Shown: positions 52,740 to 62,444 of the stretch, piece by piece | Numbering within the stretch: position 1 is the stretch's first letter | Layout: every line of letters begins with the position of its first letter | From: Phytophthora colocasiae | Taxonomy: Eukaryota; Oomycota; Peronosporomycetes; Peronosporales; Peronosporaceae | Reading direction: 5' to 3' | Length of the DNA: 64,000 nt | Assembly: GCA_018806915.1 (NCBI GenBank) | Contig: JAGKQI010000088.1 | Coordinates: 434,001-498,000, forward strand | The notes under the pieces: model-generated | What the model was told of the DNA's origin: nothing | The model's database searches: none | What the model saw: the letters and a program-made list of their open reading frames with translations, nothing else | Position numbers and translations under genes: made by a program

Positions 52740-54269
52740 TCAAGCTGCACTGCAAGCGCCACAGCTCTGTAATCCTCGCAGAACTTCACGAGCTGTAGGA
52801 CGTTGCATCGGGTTTTGCCGCATACAAACGAGTGCGATCTCTCGAACTTCCGCGGGGCAGCTCGCTCCAAAATGAGGTCGTAACTCGCCGCTGGCCACAA
52901 GGTTCAGCACTTGAAAGGCGCGTAGTTTCTCGCCTGATCGTGTGTCTCGAGCGCTATGATACGGTCCCTTAGCCTCCGAGTCGATCTCAGCTAGTAACAC
53001 TCCGAACGCATAAATATCACTGGCTTGGGTGGGGAATCCTCCGGTCAACAGCTCTGGAGCAGTCCAGAAGGCATTGCCAACACCCGCCGCCAACTCTTCC
53101 TGGTCTACAGGGGGAGAACCCTCCGCTGCGGGGGTTAAATCAATGAGTTTAGGCTCAAAGCGGTCGCTCAGCGCCACTTTCCTTGCTCGCAGAACTTGAT
53201 ACAGAATTGACTTGGGGCGGCGCGTGTGGAGGTACAAGAGTGCTCTCATCACTCCTATTGCGATCGGCAGTTTATCGTCAATCCAACTCGTTAGTGTAAA
53301 TCCTGAGCCAGAACTCTGTAGTGACGGCGGCGGGGAAGGACCTGTAAGTGCTGTGTGGCCTGTGGCTGCTGAAGATGTTGATCCACCGGATGCATCGGAC
53401 AATGAAGACGACGACATTTGATGACTCAGTTGCAGTCGGCGTTTACGATTTCGACGCAGAAGTGACGCCAGATCTCCTCGAGCCACGTACTCCGCCACAA
53501 AACACAAAGAACGCAAACTCTGCCCCCATGCAACTCCAAAGAACCGAGCAATATTCGGATGTTCCAATGACGCTGTGAGTTGAATTTCATGAACGAAAGT
53601 CAGCAAAGCCGGGAACACTTGGTCGTCTTTTTCGGGCGGATTGAGTCTCTTGACGACGATTTCTTCTCCTTCAAACTGGCACAGCCACAATTGCCTAGTA
53701 GTAGTCTCCCCCAGTACCCGTTCGAAAGCGATTTTATCCACTGCAAGTCGCTGAGTCGCAAGTTGCGCGTCGTGGTGCAAAATGTGGAACACCTGGTCTC
53801 TCTGGGCTGTTGTCAAGGCGTAGTCGGCCATACCAGAAGAGGTCAAACTCCGACTGGAATCCCCACTTTTAACTGAATTAATTGTACGTCCACTACCACT
53901 GAGCCACACATTCTTGGAGGAATTATGAACATCTTTGAACGACGAAAATGAAGCCATCGGGTCCATAGGAGAGACCACTACTGGTGTGTTATCCGATGTC
54001 TCAACTCGATGTTGTCCTCCGGCAATTGGAGGTGTCGTGACCCGTTCAAAGTCCTCGGAGTTATTACGCTGTTTGGAAGACCGTCGACATCGGAATACCA
54101 GATAAAGCACAGGTCCCAGGACGACTAGACTTCCAAGGATGATTGGGATCAGATACAAGAGGTCGAAGCCATCCGAGTCGCCCTGAGCTTGTGGCTGTAG
54201 GCGGCGCAATGCGCCCATTACGATCGGTGCGTCACCTTTGACCCGTAGGTGAGCAGCGAAGACTGCCAT
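52740..54269 (-). CDS. Membrane-anchored TKL pseudokinase 2
   Basis: Start at ATG 54269 is tentative; ATG 54218 (MGALRRLQ) is the alternative, and 54320 is only GTG. One membrane segment (LLYLIPIILGSLVVLGPVLYLVF) and basic RCRRSSK follow. The kinase fold is evident (IVVKRLNPPEKDD with the VAIK-type Lys; APELLTGG for APE; DIYAFGVLLAEID), but HRD is replaced (LYQVLRARKV) and DFG is LIDLTP with Asp shifted and no Phe-Gly. It also lacks a clear Gly-rich loop. So phosphotransfer is unlikely, and a scaffold or allosteric role is probable. The frame is intact over more than 500 codons, which argues for maintained function. Confidence 0.85.
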   Translation of the reverse strand: MAVFAAHLRVKGDAPIVMGALRRLQPQAQGDSDGFDLLYLIPIILGSLVVLGPVLYLVFRCRRSSKQRNNSEDFERVTTPPIAGGQHRVETSDNTPVVVSPMDPMASFSSFKDVHNSSKNVWLSGSGRTINSVKSGDSSRSLTSSGMADYALTTAQRDQVFHILHHDAQLATQRLAVDKIAFERVLGETTTRQLWLCQFEGEEIVVKRLNPPEKDDQVFPALLTFVHEIQLTASLEHPNIARFFGVAWGQSLRSLCFVAEYVARGDLASLLRRNRKRRLQLSHQMSSSSLSDASGGSTSSAATGHTALTGPSPPPSLQSSGSGFTLTSWIDDKLPIAIGVMRALLYLHTRRPKSILYQVLRARKVALSDRFEPKLIDLTPAAEGSPPVDQEELAAGVGNAFWTAPELLTGGFPTQASDIYAFGVLLAEIDSEAKGPYHSARDTRSGEKLRAFQVLNLVASGELRPHFGASCPAEVREIALVCMRQNPMQRPTAREVLRGLQSCGACSAA

Positions 54270-54871
54270 GCACTGTAGAGCTCGAAAGGGATAATGGCGG
54301 CCAGAAAAGCCTCGATACACATTTCGATTTCTAGGATTGAAGTTGTTTAGTCGAAATGCTCTACAGTTGTAGTGATAGTAAACAGAGGTGTTGACTTTTG
54401 TCTAAAAATAGAATCTATAGTTAAGTGTAGATGAAGACTGCTTGAGCTATATATGTGCGTATGCTGCAGAAGTGAAAACGTTGGTCGGTCTTTATCCCGT
54501 TATGAGTGCAGCCAACATCTCGACGTGGGACGTTTATGGATTCAGTATCATTTGCGCGGGTGACGACACAATTGTTGGCGACCAACGACCAGCTCCTTAT
54601 AGGCGGCGATCGCTTGCCGATATGTACGAGATGTTAAGGGTCTCGCAGTACAAGCCCCACCGCCAGCTAACGGTCCACGCTATCGCAATTACAGGCGTCC
54701 GCCCGTGACCAAAAACACCAAACGACATCCCTATTAGTTGATAGTAACGACAAGTTGAGTTGAGTTGAGGTGTAAAGTACATTTGACTTCATGTTGCTGC
54801 AGTAAACCGACTCTTTTTGAAGCCGTGAAAAAGTATCTATGAGGTTTGCAAGTTCACGTTGAACACGCACG
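54270..54871. other. Intergenic between kinases 2 and 3, no gene seen
   Basis: About 550 bp between the start of kinase 2 and the stop of kinase 3, both minus. No supported frame. Confidence 0.4.
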
Positions 54872-56356
54872 TTATACTGTCGTCAACGTACGACTAAGCT
54901 TAAGGCCTGGAGTCTGCAGGAGTTTGTGTAGTTCGGCCGATACCTGTGCGGCCGAAGGGCGTTTAAAAGCATCCAGCGCCACGCAAGCCTTGCCCAGACG
55001 CACGACTGCAGCTGTAAGACGCGATTCCACGTCGGCGGACGAAGATCCTCGTCGTTTGTGTCTATTTCTTGTAAAGTGGACGCGAACGTGACCCGCTGCA
55101 ACCTTCTCCAGTAAATCGGCACTGTCTCCGTGTTCTCCGAAGCGGCTGCTGTAGCCGTAAGGTGCGGCGTTCGAGTCGAGTTCAGACAACACCACTCCGA
55201 ACGAGAAAATGTCCGTTTTGGCGTTGCTACGCTCACCTCGAAGCACTTCCGGTGCGCTCCACAGAGCGTCGAGACGACTGCGTTCTTGCTTTAATCTGTC
55301 CGTCACTCCAATCGGGACGGATGTTGTGAGCAGTTTGGGGGGTAACGTAGTCACTAGAGAGTCGTGACTGGGGCTTCTGCGGTCCATTGCTGCCTGGATA
55401 GTGCTACCTTGGAAACCAGTTAACTTTGCATGTAAAGTCTCATCAAGAAGAACATTATGCGAGCGTACTGCACCGTGCACGAGCCCTTGAGCGTGCAAGA
55501 AGCTCAATGCACTTGCAATTTGTGAGGCGAGAGAGATTTTCTGGCGAGAAAACCCTCTTCGGCCAAAGTCATCTCGTGGATCAAGTCGTTGTTGCCGTCT
55601 ACTCACAAACGAGCAAAGGTCTCCACCAGCCATAAATTCAGACACCATACACATGTACACAAGCGATCTCCACGACACGCCAATGAAAGACACGATGCCA
55701 GGGTGTGTCAGTGCTGGAGACGATAATATCCGCACTCTTTCAAAAAAAGATTTGACGTTTTTACGGTCTCGCAGCCACTGTGGAAGCGGCTTCTTCACAG
55801 CAACAGTTTGACCTCGGTACTGGCCACGATACACTTCGCTGTTAGTGCCACGTGCGACGAGATCATCCAGAGCAATTTCACTGACGGAGATGCGAACTGC
55901 TAGAACTTCCGGACGGTTCCAGGACTCGCTAGGTTCGTCCTCCTCATCCAGAAACAAGGAGGATCGGGATCCAAATGAAATAGGCGACGACATGAAGGAG
56001 CTGTTGTCGAGGATATACAGCTCCTGGTTGTCGTCTACCGGTGACCGTCTTGTAGAAGCATCAAGCGTACCCGGAGACGCTGGTACGACGCCTTTGTCCA
56101 TCCTACGTCGACGTCTATGGCCAACGAACAGGATGCAGATCATAACGAAGATAATGAAGCCACCACCAACGATGATACCGAGTTCATCGTCGGATATTGA
56201 AGATCCTCCTCCTCCAGAAGAGGAGGTCGGTGCTTGAACAGTACGTTCCGGCTGCGGGGTTGTTGTGTAATTACCAGTATCACTTCCTGAATCGATAGAC
56301 CCGGTCCGAAGAATAACTAAGCTCGGAAAATGGCCCCGCTCCAGCTCCTGCACCAT
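54872..56356 (-). CDS. Membrane-anchored TKL pseudokinase 3
   Basis: First ATG of the main frame is 56356, but the same frame stays open upstream to about 56545 and includes SCCGEPCGYSL, so a Cys-rich outer domain with further 5' exons is likely and the true start is unresolved. Membrane segment LGIIVGGGFIIFVMICILFVG, then RRRRR. The kinase fold keeps the Lys (VAVKKPLP) and WSAPEV, but the catalytic HRD is HGA (LVHGAVRSHNVLL) and DFG is GFQ (KLTGFQGS), so both catalytic Asp are lost. Same strand and 600 bp from pseudokinase 2; similar to kinase 4 in layout. Intact frame suggests it still has a non-catalytic role. Confidence 0.83.
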   Translation of the reverse strand: MVQELERGHFPSLVILRTGSIDSGSDTGNYTTTPQPERTVQAPTSSSGGGGSSISDDELGIIVGGGFIIFVMICILFVGHRRRRRMDKGVVPASPGTLDASTRRSPVDDNQELYILDNSSFMSSPISFGSRSSLFLDEEDEPSESWNRPEVLAVRISVSEIALDDLVARGTNSEVYRGQYRGQTVAVKKPLPQWLRDRKNVKSFFERVRILSSPALTHPGIVSFIGVSWRSLVYMCMVSEFMAGGDLCSFVSRRQQRLDPRDDFGRRGFSRQKISLASQIASALSFLHAQGLVHGAVRSHNVLLDETLHAKLTGFQGSTIQAAMDRRSPSHDSLVTTLPPKLLTTSVPIGVTDRLKQERSRLDALWSAPEVLRGERSNAKTDIFSFGVVLSELDSNAAPYGYSSRFGEHGDSADLLEKVAAGHVRVHFTRNRHKRRGSSSADVESRLTAAVVRLGKACVALDAFKRPSAAQVSAELHKLLQTPGLKLSRTLTTV

Positions 56357-56545
56357 TTGTCGAGCGGAAGCTTTGGGGCGTGGTCGTTTTGGTACCGCTC
56401 GGGCGGTTAGCGAGTAGCCGCAAGGCTCACCGCAACAACTGTCGCCAACAGCTCTCGGTTGCGTACCAGCCTGCCGGTTGGTTAGTGCTGTCTGGAGTGT
56501 GTTGTCCCTTTTGTGGGATGCCGCAATGATCTCCCGTTTGCATCT

Positions 56546-57551
56546 TCAGCCTGCGGCATTGATGCTCGCAGTTCCCTCACGTGCACTTTGACTGGCTCTG
56601 CCTGTTGGCAACGGCCTCTGCTGAACGCCCCAGGGATTCTCCTGTCCCTAGACGAGAATGACACAGCCTCGACGCTTGGCTTGCAGTCGTTACGCCACTT
56701 TCCACAGAGCAACCGCTGGATGGTAAGAAGCAGCTTTGCCCGTTCCAATTTGCTTTAGACCCTTAAGTGGCCTTGACAGATAACTTTTTCACGCTAAAAG
56801 ACGATAATGGAGTGGTATTGTCAATTCCGGGCAAATTTGCCGAATTAGCTCGGTTAAACCGAGTCGTTTTGACAATATCCAGGTCTAGATACCTGGGTGG
56901 AGACTTTCTCATCTCCACGATTCTATCTACCTACGTCCGCACGAAGGGCTCTATCCGTCCAGCAAACCTTCAGCAATTCGGCTCGGTTGCGGGGGAGCAC
57001 CACTCCTTTGCATTCGACGCTTGAGCAGCTTCATGTGTACGGCCTACCCGATGGGCGAAAGAGACTGGTGGTAACTTCGAGCAGAGCTTGCTCGTCCAGG
57101 ACTCCGTCCATGGAGACACACCGTTACGCGCTTGCGCAGCTCCTTCGAACCGTTCGCCGGGCTTGGCGCGTGGCCCTTGATGCGATCGAAGCTTGGGTCC
57201 TCTTCGGCGGACAGCAGGTAGAGGGTCTGGTCAGGCGGGCGGAACTCCGTGCTTGAATGGGCTGTTTCCATCGTGGCAGATTGCGGAGTGTAAGGATGGC
57301 ATCAAGGCGCCAAGGCCTCTCAAGACTGTGCCTGCAGTGCTCGGAATCGAAGCCTTCGATTTTACATCCAGCTGCGATCGGCTGATTTAGCCATTGTGCT
57401 GGTCTAGCGCCATCAAGAATGTACCCCAACCACTCTTCGCAAAATCCACCTAACTGACTGCTTCAAGAGCCGTTGGCACACGAACGTGAAAAACTATTGT
57501 GATGGCAATTTGCAGTTAAGAAATATCCCCATGGATGGATAAAAAGACATT
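56546..57551. other. No supported gene
   Basis: May contain 5' exons of pseudokinase 3 (a minus-strand frame from 56748 starts MERAKLLLTIQRLL), but no splice pattern could be fixed. A foldback lies at 56813-56882: GTATTGTCAA and TTGACAATAT flank CTCGGTTAAACCGAG. Confidence 0.35.
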
Positions 57552-59588
57552 TTACAATGTATGTGGGATCTTGGATCGGAGCATGTACACGATCTGCATG
57601 GCAGGAGGACGTTTGTTCGGGTCCTGGTCGAGACATTGAGCTGCGAGATCGCGGATAGCTCGTGGGCAATCAGGTCGGAACGGAGGGGAAGCACGGCCAC
57701 TTGCAATGAGGGGGATCCAGTCCATGTCGTTCTTGCCCTTGTTCTTCCGACCACCTTGACTGTAAGCGTACGGAGGCAGACAAGTATCCAGCTCGGCCAA
57801 CACAACACCAAAAGAATAAATGTCGGCCTTCTCCGAGTACCTCTCTCCGCGCAGAACCTCCGGGGCTGTCCAGAGCAAAGTGCCGACGCCACTAGTCATG
57901 GTTTCATCGAAGCTTGTCTCACGACTTAGGCCGAAGTCACTCACTTTGGCCTGCAGATCCTCCGTCAGCAGCACATTCAGAGACTTGAGGTCGCGGTGCA
58001 GCACAACTGGAGATAAAGAGTGCAGATACACGAGCGCATTCGAGATATCCGCTGCAATCGGGAGCTTGTCATCCCTCCATGTCAATTGTTTGCTATCCGG
58101 TTGTGCCAGGAAGTGAGCAAGATCTCCAAGTGGTACGTACTCGGATACCATGCACAAATCGGGCAAAGTACGCCACGAAAGACCGACGAAGCGCACAATG
58201 TTCGGGTGTTCCAGGAACGCAGCCATGCGGATCTCCTTCGTGAAGTCCTCGAGAGCTTTAATCTCCTTATCTCCAAGCAAAGCTGAAGCATTCATTGCAA
58301 CTGAGTTGCGACTAGCGTTAGCAGCAACAGCGCTTGCTACAGCCGCTGCAACGGTACACTTGATCGCAACTTGCTGCCCTTCGTATTCACCACGCCAGAC
58401 TTCACCATTCGGTCCACTTGTCATTTTTTCACGGTAGATGATACCTGCAAACGCGATGCGCTTCAGCATGAGCTCCTGATCGTCGCAGAACGCTGCCAGT
58501 TCTGGTGATCTCATACGGAAACTCTCATTTATAGCTTCAATCTGCATGGCATTCTCGAACGAAGGGTGTGGACCGTTGTTGGATATGTACTGCCCTGACA
58601 CATTGCCCTGCTGTTGCTGCTCACCGCGGAACGAGTGCGCCTGCACGAAGAACGTATTGTGCTCGTTCTCGTGGAGTCCGTCCTTAGAGAAGCTCTTCGA
58701 GCGACGCCACATAAAGAAGAAGACGATTGCTGCCACCGCAAAGATACCCAGTAGCACACCTAGAACAATCGCAACAGTCGAAGAGACTTTAGATCCAGAG
58801 TCACTATCACTAGACTTCTCCGCGTACTCCTTCTCGACCCATAGCTTCACTCCAAGATCAATCGTCGGTTCGCACCATTTCTGCTGTTGACCATCTGATA
58901 CAACCACAGATTGGCATGGAGCGATGAACTGTGCACTATTGGGGCATGTATCATCGTCCATATCCCAAGAGCTCTTCGGTGTCAGGAGATACAGTGTTGT
59001 GTTATCAGAACTTCCTTCGTACTGAAGAATCTGCGGGTCAAAGCTGCCGTCCACCTGTCCTTCCTTTGACCACAAGGGTCCGGGACTTGACTTGAGTGAT
59101 CCAGAGCTCGAACCTGCCACCGACGAACTGATCCCACAAAGACTTTTGCTCTCCACGTAGTCCGGATCACAAGTCGATTCTGTGTAAACAATGACGTTGG
59201 CCTTACAGCTTGACTTGAGAGGGCACAGTGTTTCATTGTCAAAAGCGTCCGCCACTTGGAAGATATCGCTCATAGTTCGGTCACACTGCACGTAAACCTG
59301 CACGTAATTGTCGGACGTATCTGCGGATCCGGATCCGGCAGTGTCCGGGACGGCAGGCACCCACCCTGCACTCCATAGCATGGCGCGCTGTAGTGCATTA
59401 GAAAAATTGCTGAAATTGGCAACAGTTCCAACGAGTGCTGTGAGTTCGGAGTTCAGACTTGTAGGAGCTGGTGGGGTCGTGACTGCAGCGTTGTCATACA
59501 ACATCGAAACTATATCCGTTCCTGCGTGGACGCTGCCAACACCTAGAACAGTTGCCAACACTAGGGAGGACAGACATAGAGACACCAT
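57552..59588 (-). CDS. Receptor-like TKL kinase 4, active-type
   Basis: 678 residues, no intron. Signal peptide (MVSLCLSSLVLATVLGVGSVHA), an outer domain of about 230 residues with several Cys (CDRTMSDIFQ, LCPLKSSC, CPNSAQFIAPC, WCEPTIDL), a Ser-rich stalk, one membrane segment (VAIVLGVLLGIFAVAAIVFFFMW) and a cytosolic kinase. Motifs are complete: VAIK Lys in QQVAIKC, HRDLKSLN, DFGLSRE, and WTAPEV. A long Ala-rich insert follows the Lys. The kind of plant-like receptor kinase layout is typical for oomycetes; the ligand is unknown. It is the most complete member of the cluster and a likely source of the pseudokinases. Confidence 0.92.
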   Translation of the reverse strand: MVSLCLSSLVLATVLGVGSVHAGTDIVSMLYDNAAVTTPPAPTSLNSELTALVGTVANFSNFSNALQRAMLWSAGWVPAVPDTAGSGSADTSDNYVQVYVQCDRTMSDIFQVADAFDNETLCPLKSSCKANVIVYTESTCDPDYVESKSLCGISSSVAGSSSGSLKSSPGPLWSKEGQVDGSFDPQILQYEGSSDNTTLYLLTPKSSWDMDDDTCPNSAQFIAPCQSVVVSDGQQQKWCEPTIDLGVKLWVEKEYAEKSSDSDSGSKVSSTVAIVLGVLLGIFAVAAIVFFFMWRRSKSFSKDGLHENEHNTFFVQAHSFRGEQQQQGNVSGQYISNNGPHPSFENAMQIEAINESFRMRSPELAAFCDDQELMLKRIAFAGIIYREKMTSGPNGEVWRGEYEGQQVAIKCTVAAAVASAVAANASRNSVAMNASALLGDKEIKALEDFTKEIRMAAFLEHPNIVRFVGLSWRTLPDLCMVSEYVPLGDLAHFLAQPDSKQLTWRDDKLPIAADISNALVYLHSLSPVVLHRDLKSLNVLLTEDLQAKVSDFGLSRETSFDETMTSGVGTLLWTAPEVLRGERYSEKADIYSFGVVLAELDTCLPPYAYSQGGRKNKGKNDMDWIPLIASGRASPPFRPDCPRAIRDLAAQCLDQDPNKRPPAMQIVYMLRSKIPHTL

Positions 59589-59892
59589 TTGTGCCGAGTG
59601 GCTCTACGGAGAGAGCACCGTAGCCAGCGAATGTCCAAATGAGTTTGGAGACTCTGCTCACGTCTTTGAACTGAATACATTATGGTAACGGTCGGGAGGA
59701 CGGTTGGGTACGTCAAAGAGGAGATAAGACTGGACGAAAATAAAAGAAGACACCTGGTTGGATGAAAAGGCGAGGCATACTCAGATCAAGAGAACGTTCT
59801 AACCAAGCAGTGGCATGAGAGTTGCTTTGACCTCTGGGACTTCTGCAGACTGTAGAATCTGCATTGCAGGTATAACTTATACCGCACCTGAC
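59589..59892. other. Upstream region of kinase 4, no gene seen
   Basis: Minus-strand ACTCATTTGGACATTC near 59628-59643 loosely resembles the oomycete start-site core. Nothing else recognised. Confidence 0.35.
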
Positions 59893-59894
59893 TA

Positions 59895-60380
59895 CAGGTT
59901 TCCCCGCCTAATTTGCAACTGTGTCAAGCAATATACCTTGATGACGACGTGCAGATGCGGATGCGATTTGCTGAGACAGATTCTCCAATGTACTGAGATA
60001 GATGTAATCTAGAGGGAACGCGGGAATGCATTTGACAAGTACAAGTTGCTCCATTACGGTGGTAAACGAAAGGCTGAGAATGAACATTATTTGTTGCAAT
60101 ATGCTGTGCTAGCGCTGATAAGCCTCATTCATCAATTATCAACATGCCATCCAGCAAGAAGAAAGTGTACGTGCGCCTTGATAGAGATGAACAACTGCAC
60201 AGACTTGAAGAGGACAAGTTTATTCCAGCATACGAGATAGCACGAGAGAAGCCACGCGACCTCAAACTAATAAAGTTTACACTAATTCAGTAGTTGCTGC
60301 GTTCATGTGTTACCTGTGCAGATTTTGCATCCTGGCAAATTTTCTTGGTCCGACCCTTGCAAATTAGGCGGGGAAACCTG
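59895..60380. mobile_element. Non-autonomous TIR element, TA target duplication (486 bp)
   Basis: 24-bp perfect terminal inverted repeats at 59895-59918 and 60357-60380, starting CAGGTTTCCCCGCCTAAT, flanked on both sides by TA (59893-59894 and 60381-60382). A TA duplication with a CAG start fits Tc1/mariner or pogo-type MITEs. The inside has one short frame at 60144-60293 (49 codons, MPSSKKKVYVRLDRDEQ), which may be a leftover of a transposase N terminus. Confidence 0.85.
60144..60293 (+). pseudogene. Short frame inside the TIR element
   Basis: 49 residues, basic start then DRDEQLHRLEEDKF. Possibly the beginning of a helix-turn-helix transposase, cut by an internal deletion. Not recognised with certainty. 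Confidence 0.3.
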
Positions 60381-60382
60381 TA

Positions 60383-61015
60383 TTAGAAATTCTGACCGCC
60401 GATAGTTCAATTGCAACTGTGAACTTGATCTCGGATATCACAAAGTGAACCCATTTGACTATGCGACCTCAGTTGCAGGCTGATCATCCAACGATTCATT
60501 TGCGTTGTAGAGACGAAAACTGCTTTGATGATAGTTCGTCGTACGAGGCGTGTTGTGTACAATGCGGCTAGTTAGTTTTCCAGGATGAGTTCTTCTCGGA
60601 ATCTCGACTGAAATGGAGACTTCTACATGTAGTGCAAAGCTGCAAATACTTCAACGTACGGGTAATTTAACAACACGAAATGATCGATAGGTCCTGCAAG
60701 TTCAGGCTGGAACGGTCGAACTCTAGTGTATTTCTTCGTCACGTTCTCGTCGCGACAGCCAGACTTCAGTCGATGCTTGTTGCATCCGAAGAGCAACTAC
60801 TAGTAGCATTTATACTGAAAGTGCATGTAGCGATGGAATGAGCGATTATCGACAAGATCTGAGCAAACCACAGCTGACAATCGAGCAACAACATCTCCCC
60901 ACAAGAAATAGTATAAATTTGAGATCGCTTAACCATCAGATCCCTTGAACTCATTCCTCCTCCGCCCAGTCCTAAGTCTTGGGTAACTTCATGCAGGTAG
61001 GATTCCACAATGCAA
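60383..61015. other. Intergenic, no gene seen
   Basis: Between the TIR element and the first small gene. No supported frame or repeat. Confidence 0.4.
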
Positions 61016-61270
61016 CTACTTCATCTTGGATGGTGGTGCACGCGGGTCGCGATCCGGGGATACGGGCTTATGGTCGCGCTTTGAGGCCATGTACCAAGCG
61101 GCAGCTCCCACACCAGCTGCCACCATCAAAGGGGTCCTAGCAGTAACAAAAGCAAAACGTTCATCATCACTCCTCCCACTAGTACACAGCAATTCCCTCT
61201 TTACTTACGTCCACTTGCCGCTCTTGACGTTGTTGGCAATCTTGCTGGGGTTCTCGAATGGCGTCGTCAT
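61016..61270 (-). CDS. Small single-membrane-segment protein, two exons (60 aa)
   Basis: CDS is complement(join(61016..61136,61209..61270)). Donor GTAAGT, acceptor CTGCTAG, phase 2; the join rebuilds KWTTPLMVAAG. Exon 1 encodes MTTPFENPSKIANNVKSG, exon 2 one membrane helix (LMVAAGVGAAAWYMA) and a basic, Pro-rich tail (KRDHKPVSPDRDP). Too small for routine callers. Layout resembles small accessory subunits of mitochondrial respiratory complexes, but I cannot name it. Next to another gene of the same kind on the same strand. Confidence 0.7.
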
Positions 61271-61479
61271 GGTCGGGTGCTTTGATCTCCACGCTGCTTT
61301 TTCACAAATGCTCTCCCTCAAAACCCTGCAAACTGGGACCAGGCAGAAATGAGAGAACATTGATCCAGCTGAGACCCGGCAACTCGCAGCCAGTATATCT
61401 GCGTCACAAGTGGCTGAGAAGCTCAAAGAAGCAAAGAACAATTGATCGCAAAATTGGTCTGTGCATTTTTGTCCCTGGC

Positions 61480-61741
61480 TTAGTTGTCCTGCTGCTGTTT
61501 CTTCTTGCTGGGTTTCTGCGGATGCATGCGCAGAATGGCCTCGTTCCACTGGGTGGCTTCCTTGTTGGTGAATTGGCGCTCCTTCATCTGGTCGTACTTG
61601 TACCAGACCGCAAACAGTCCAAATGCCGCCACCCACGACGCAATACTGTGCATTTAAAGGTTAGTGCAGAGATCATTGTTTGTGCGCACAGTTAGCTACG
61701 CACCGCACGTTGCGCGGGTTCCTCTCCAGCAACTTCGCCAT
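61480..61741 (-). CDS. Small single-membrane-segment protein, two exons (67 aa)
   Basis: CDS is complement(join(61480..61645,61704..61741)). Donor GTGCGT, acceptor TGCACAG, phase 2, 58-bp intron. Exon 1 gives MAKLLERNPRNV; exon 2 gives a membrane helix (IASWVAAFGLFAVWY) and a charged tail (KYDQMKERQFTNKEATQWNEAIL) ending in KKKQQQDN. Again like a small subunit of a mitochondrial inner membrane complex; not identified. About 210 bp upstream of the other small gene, same strand. Confidence 0.7.
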
Positions 61742-62444
61742 CGACACCACAATTCTGTTGTGTGGGACACACGAAGTTATCTTGCAAGTAAGGGTTAACC
61801 TATATTGTCCGGCATGGAGAACGTGAAAGATGTCATTCGAAGGGTGACGGTTGATCAACGGGTCGCGGCAATAAGGCAACGGCATATTTGCTCGAAACCA
61901 GGTTCACCCGACTGAAGATCTTCCGTCGGGTGATTTTTGTCGGTACTGTAATCGGAGTAACGCGGACTTGGTGACCAAGTCTTGATCAGAGTGCCTAAAC
62001 CTCTGACTCAACTCAAATCGCATGAAGGCTTTCCTCGATTCCAGATGCCAACATCCTGGTCACACATGAACGGGCCATGATCCTGGTCCACACCTTTACG
62101 CGAGTTTCGACAGTCCGGCGACCACTGCAACTGCAAAAATGTCGACGGTCGTTAACAACTTTACCAGCCTTGTTGGGCCAGCTAACACAGACCTCTAACG
62201 CTTGATTGGATTGATTTCCACCTTGCCACCTGTGTGCAGGACGTGCGTGCTCACCCCAATGCTTGCTTTCAGTAACGCGGTGAAAGGTTTCGCATCGCCC
62301 TGCCAAGGTGTGGGCGAAGAAGAATCCCAAGCGATCCTGTCGGTGCGTCGATGTGGCTTCGGGGGTTTCTGCTACTCGTTTCGTTGGCCACCAGGCCAAA
62401 CACTTCGCAATTCGCAGCTTCCAGCTTCATAGCTCGTTGCAACA
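61742..62444. other. Intergenic, no gene seen
   Basis: Upstream of the LPMO. No supported frame; CTGAAGATC..GGGTGATTTTTGTCGG-like half repeats near 61905-61940 form a weak hairpin. Confidence 0.4.

Noticed and set aside
56813..56882. Foldback as a complete MITE
   Set aside because: Arms are only about 9-10 bp and there is no target duplication.
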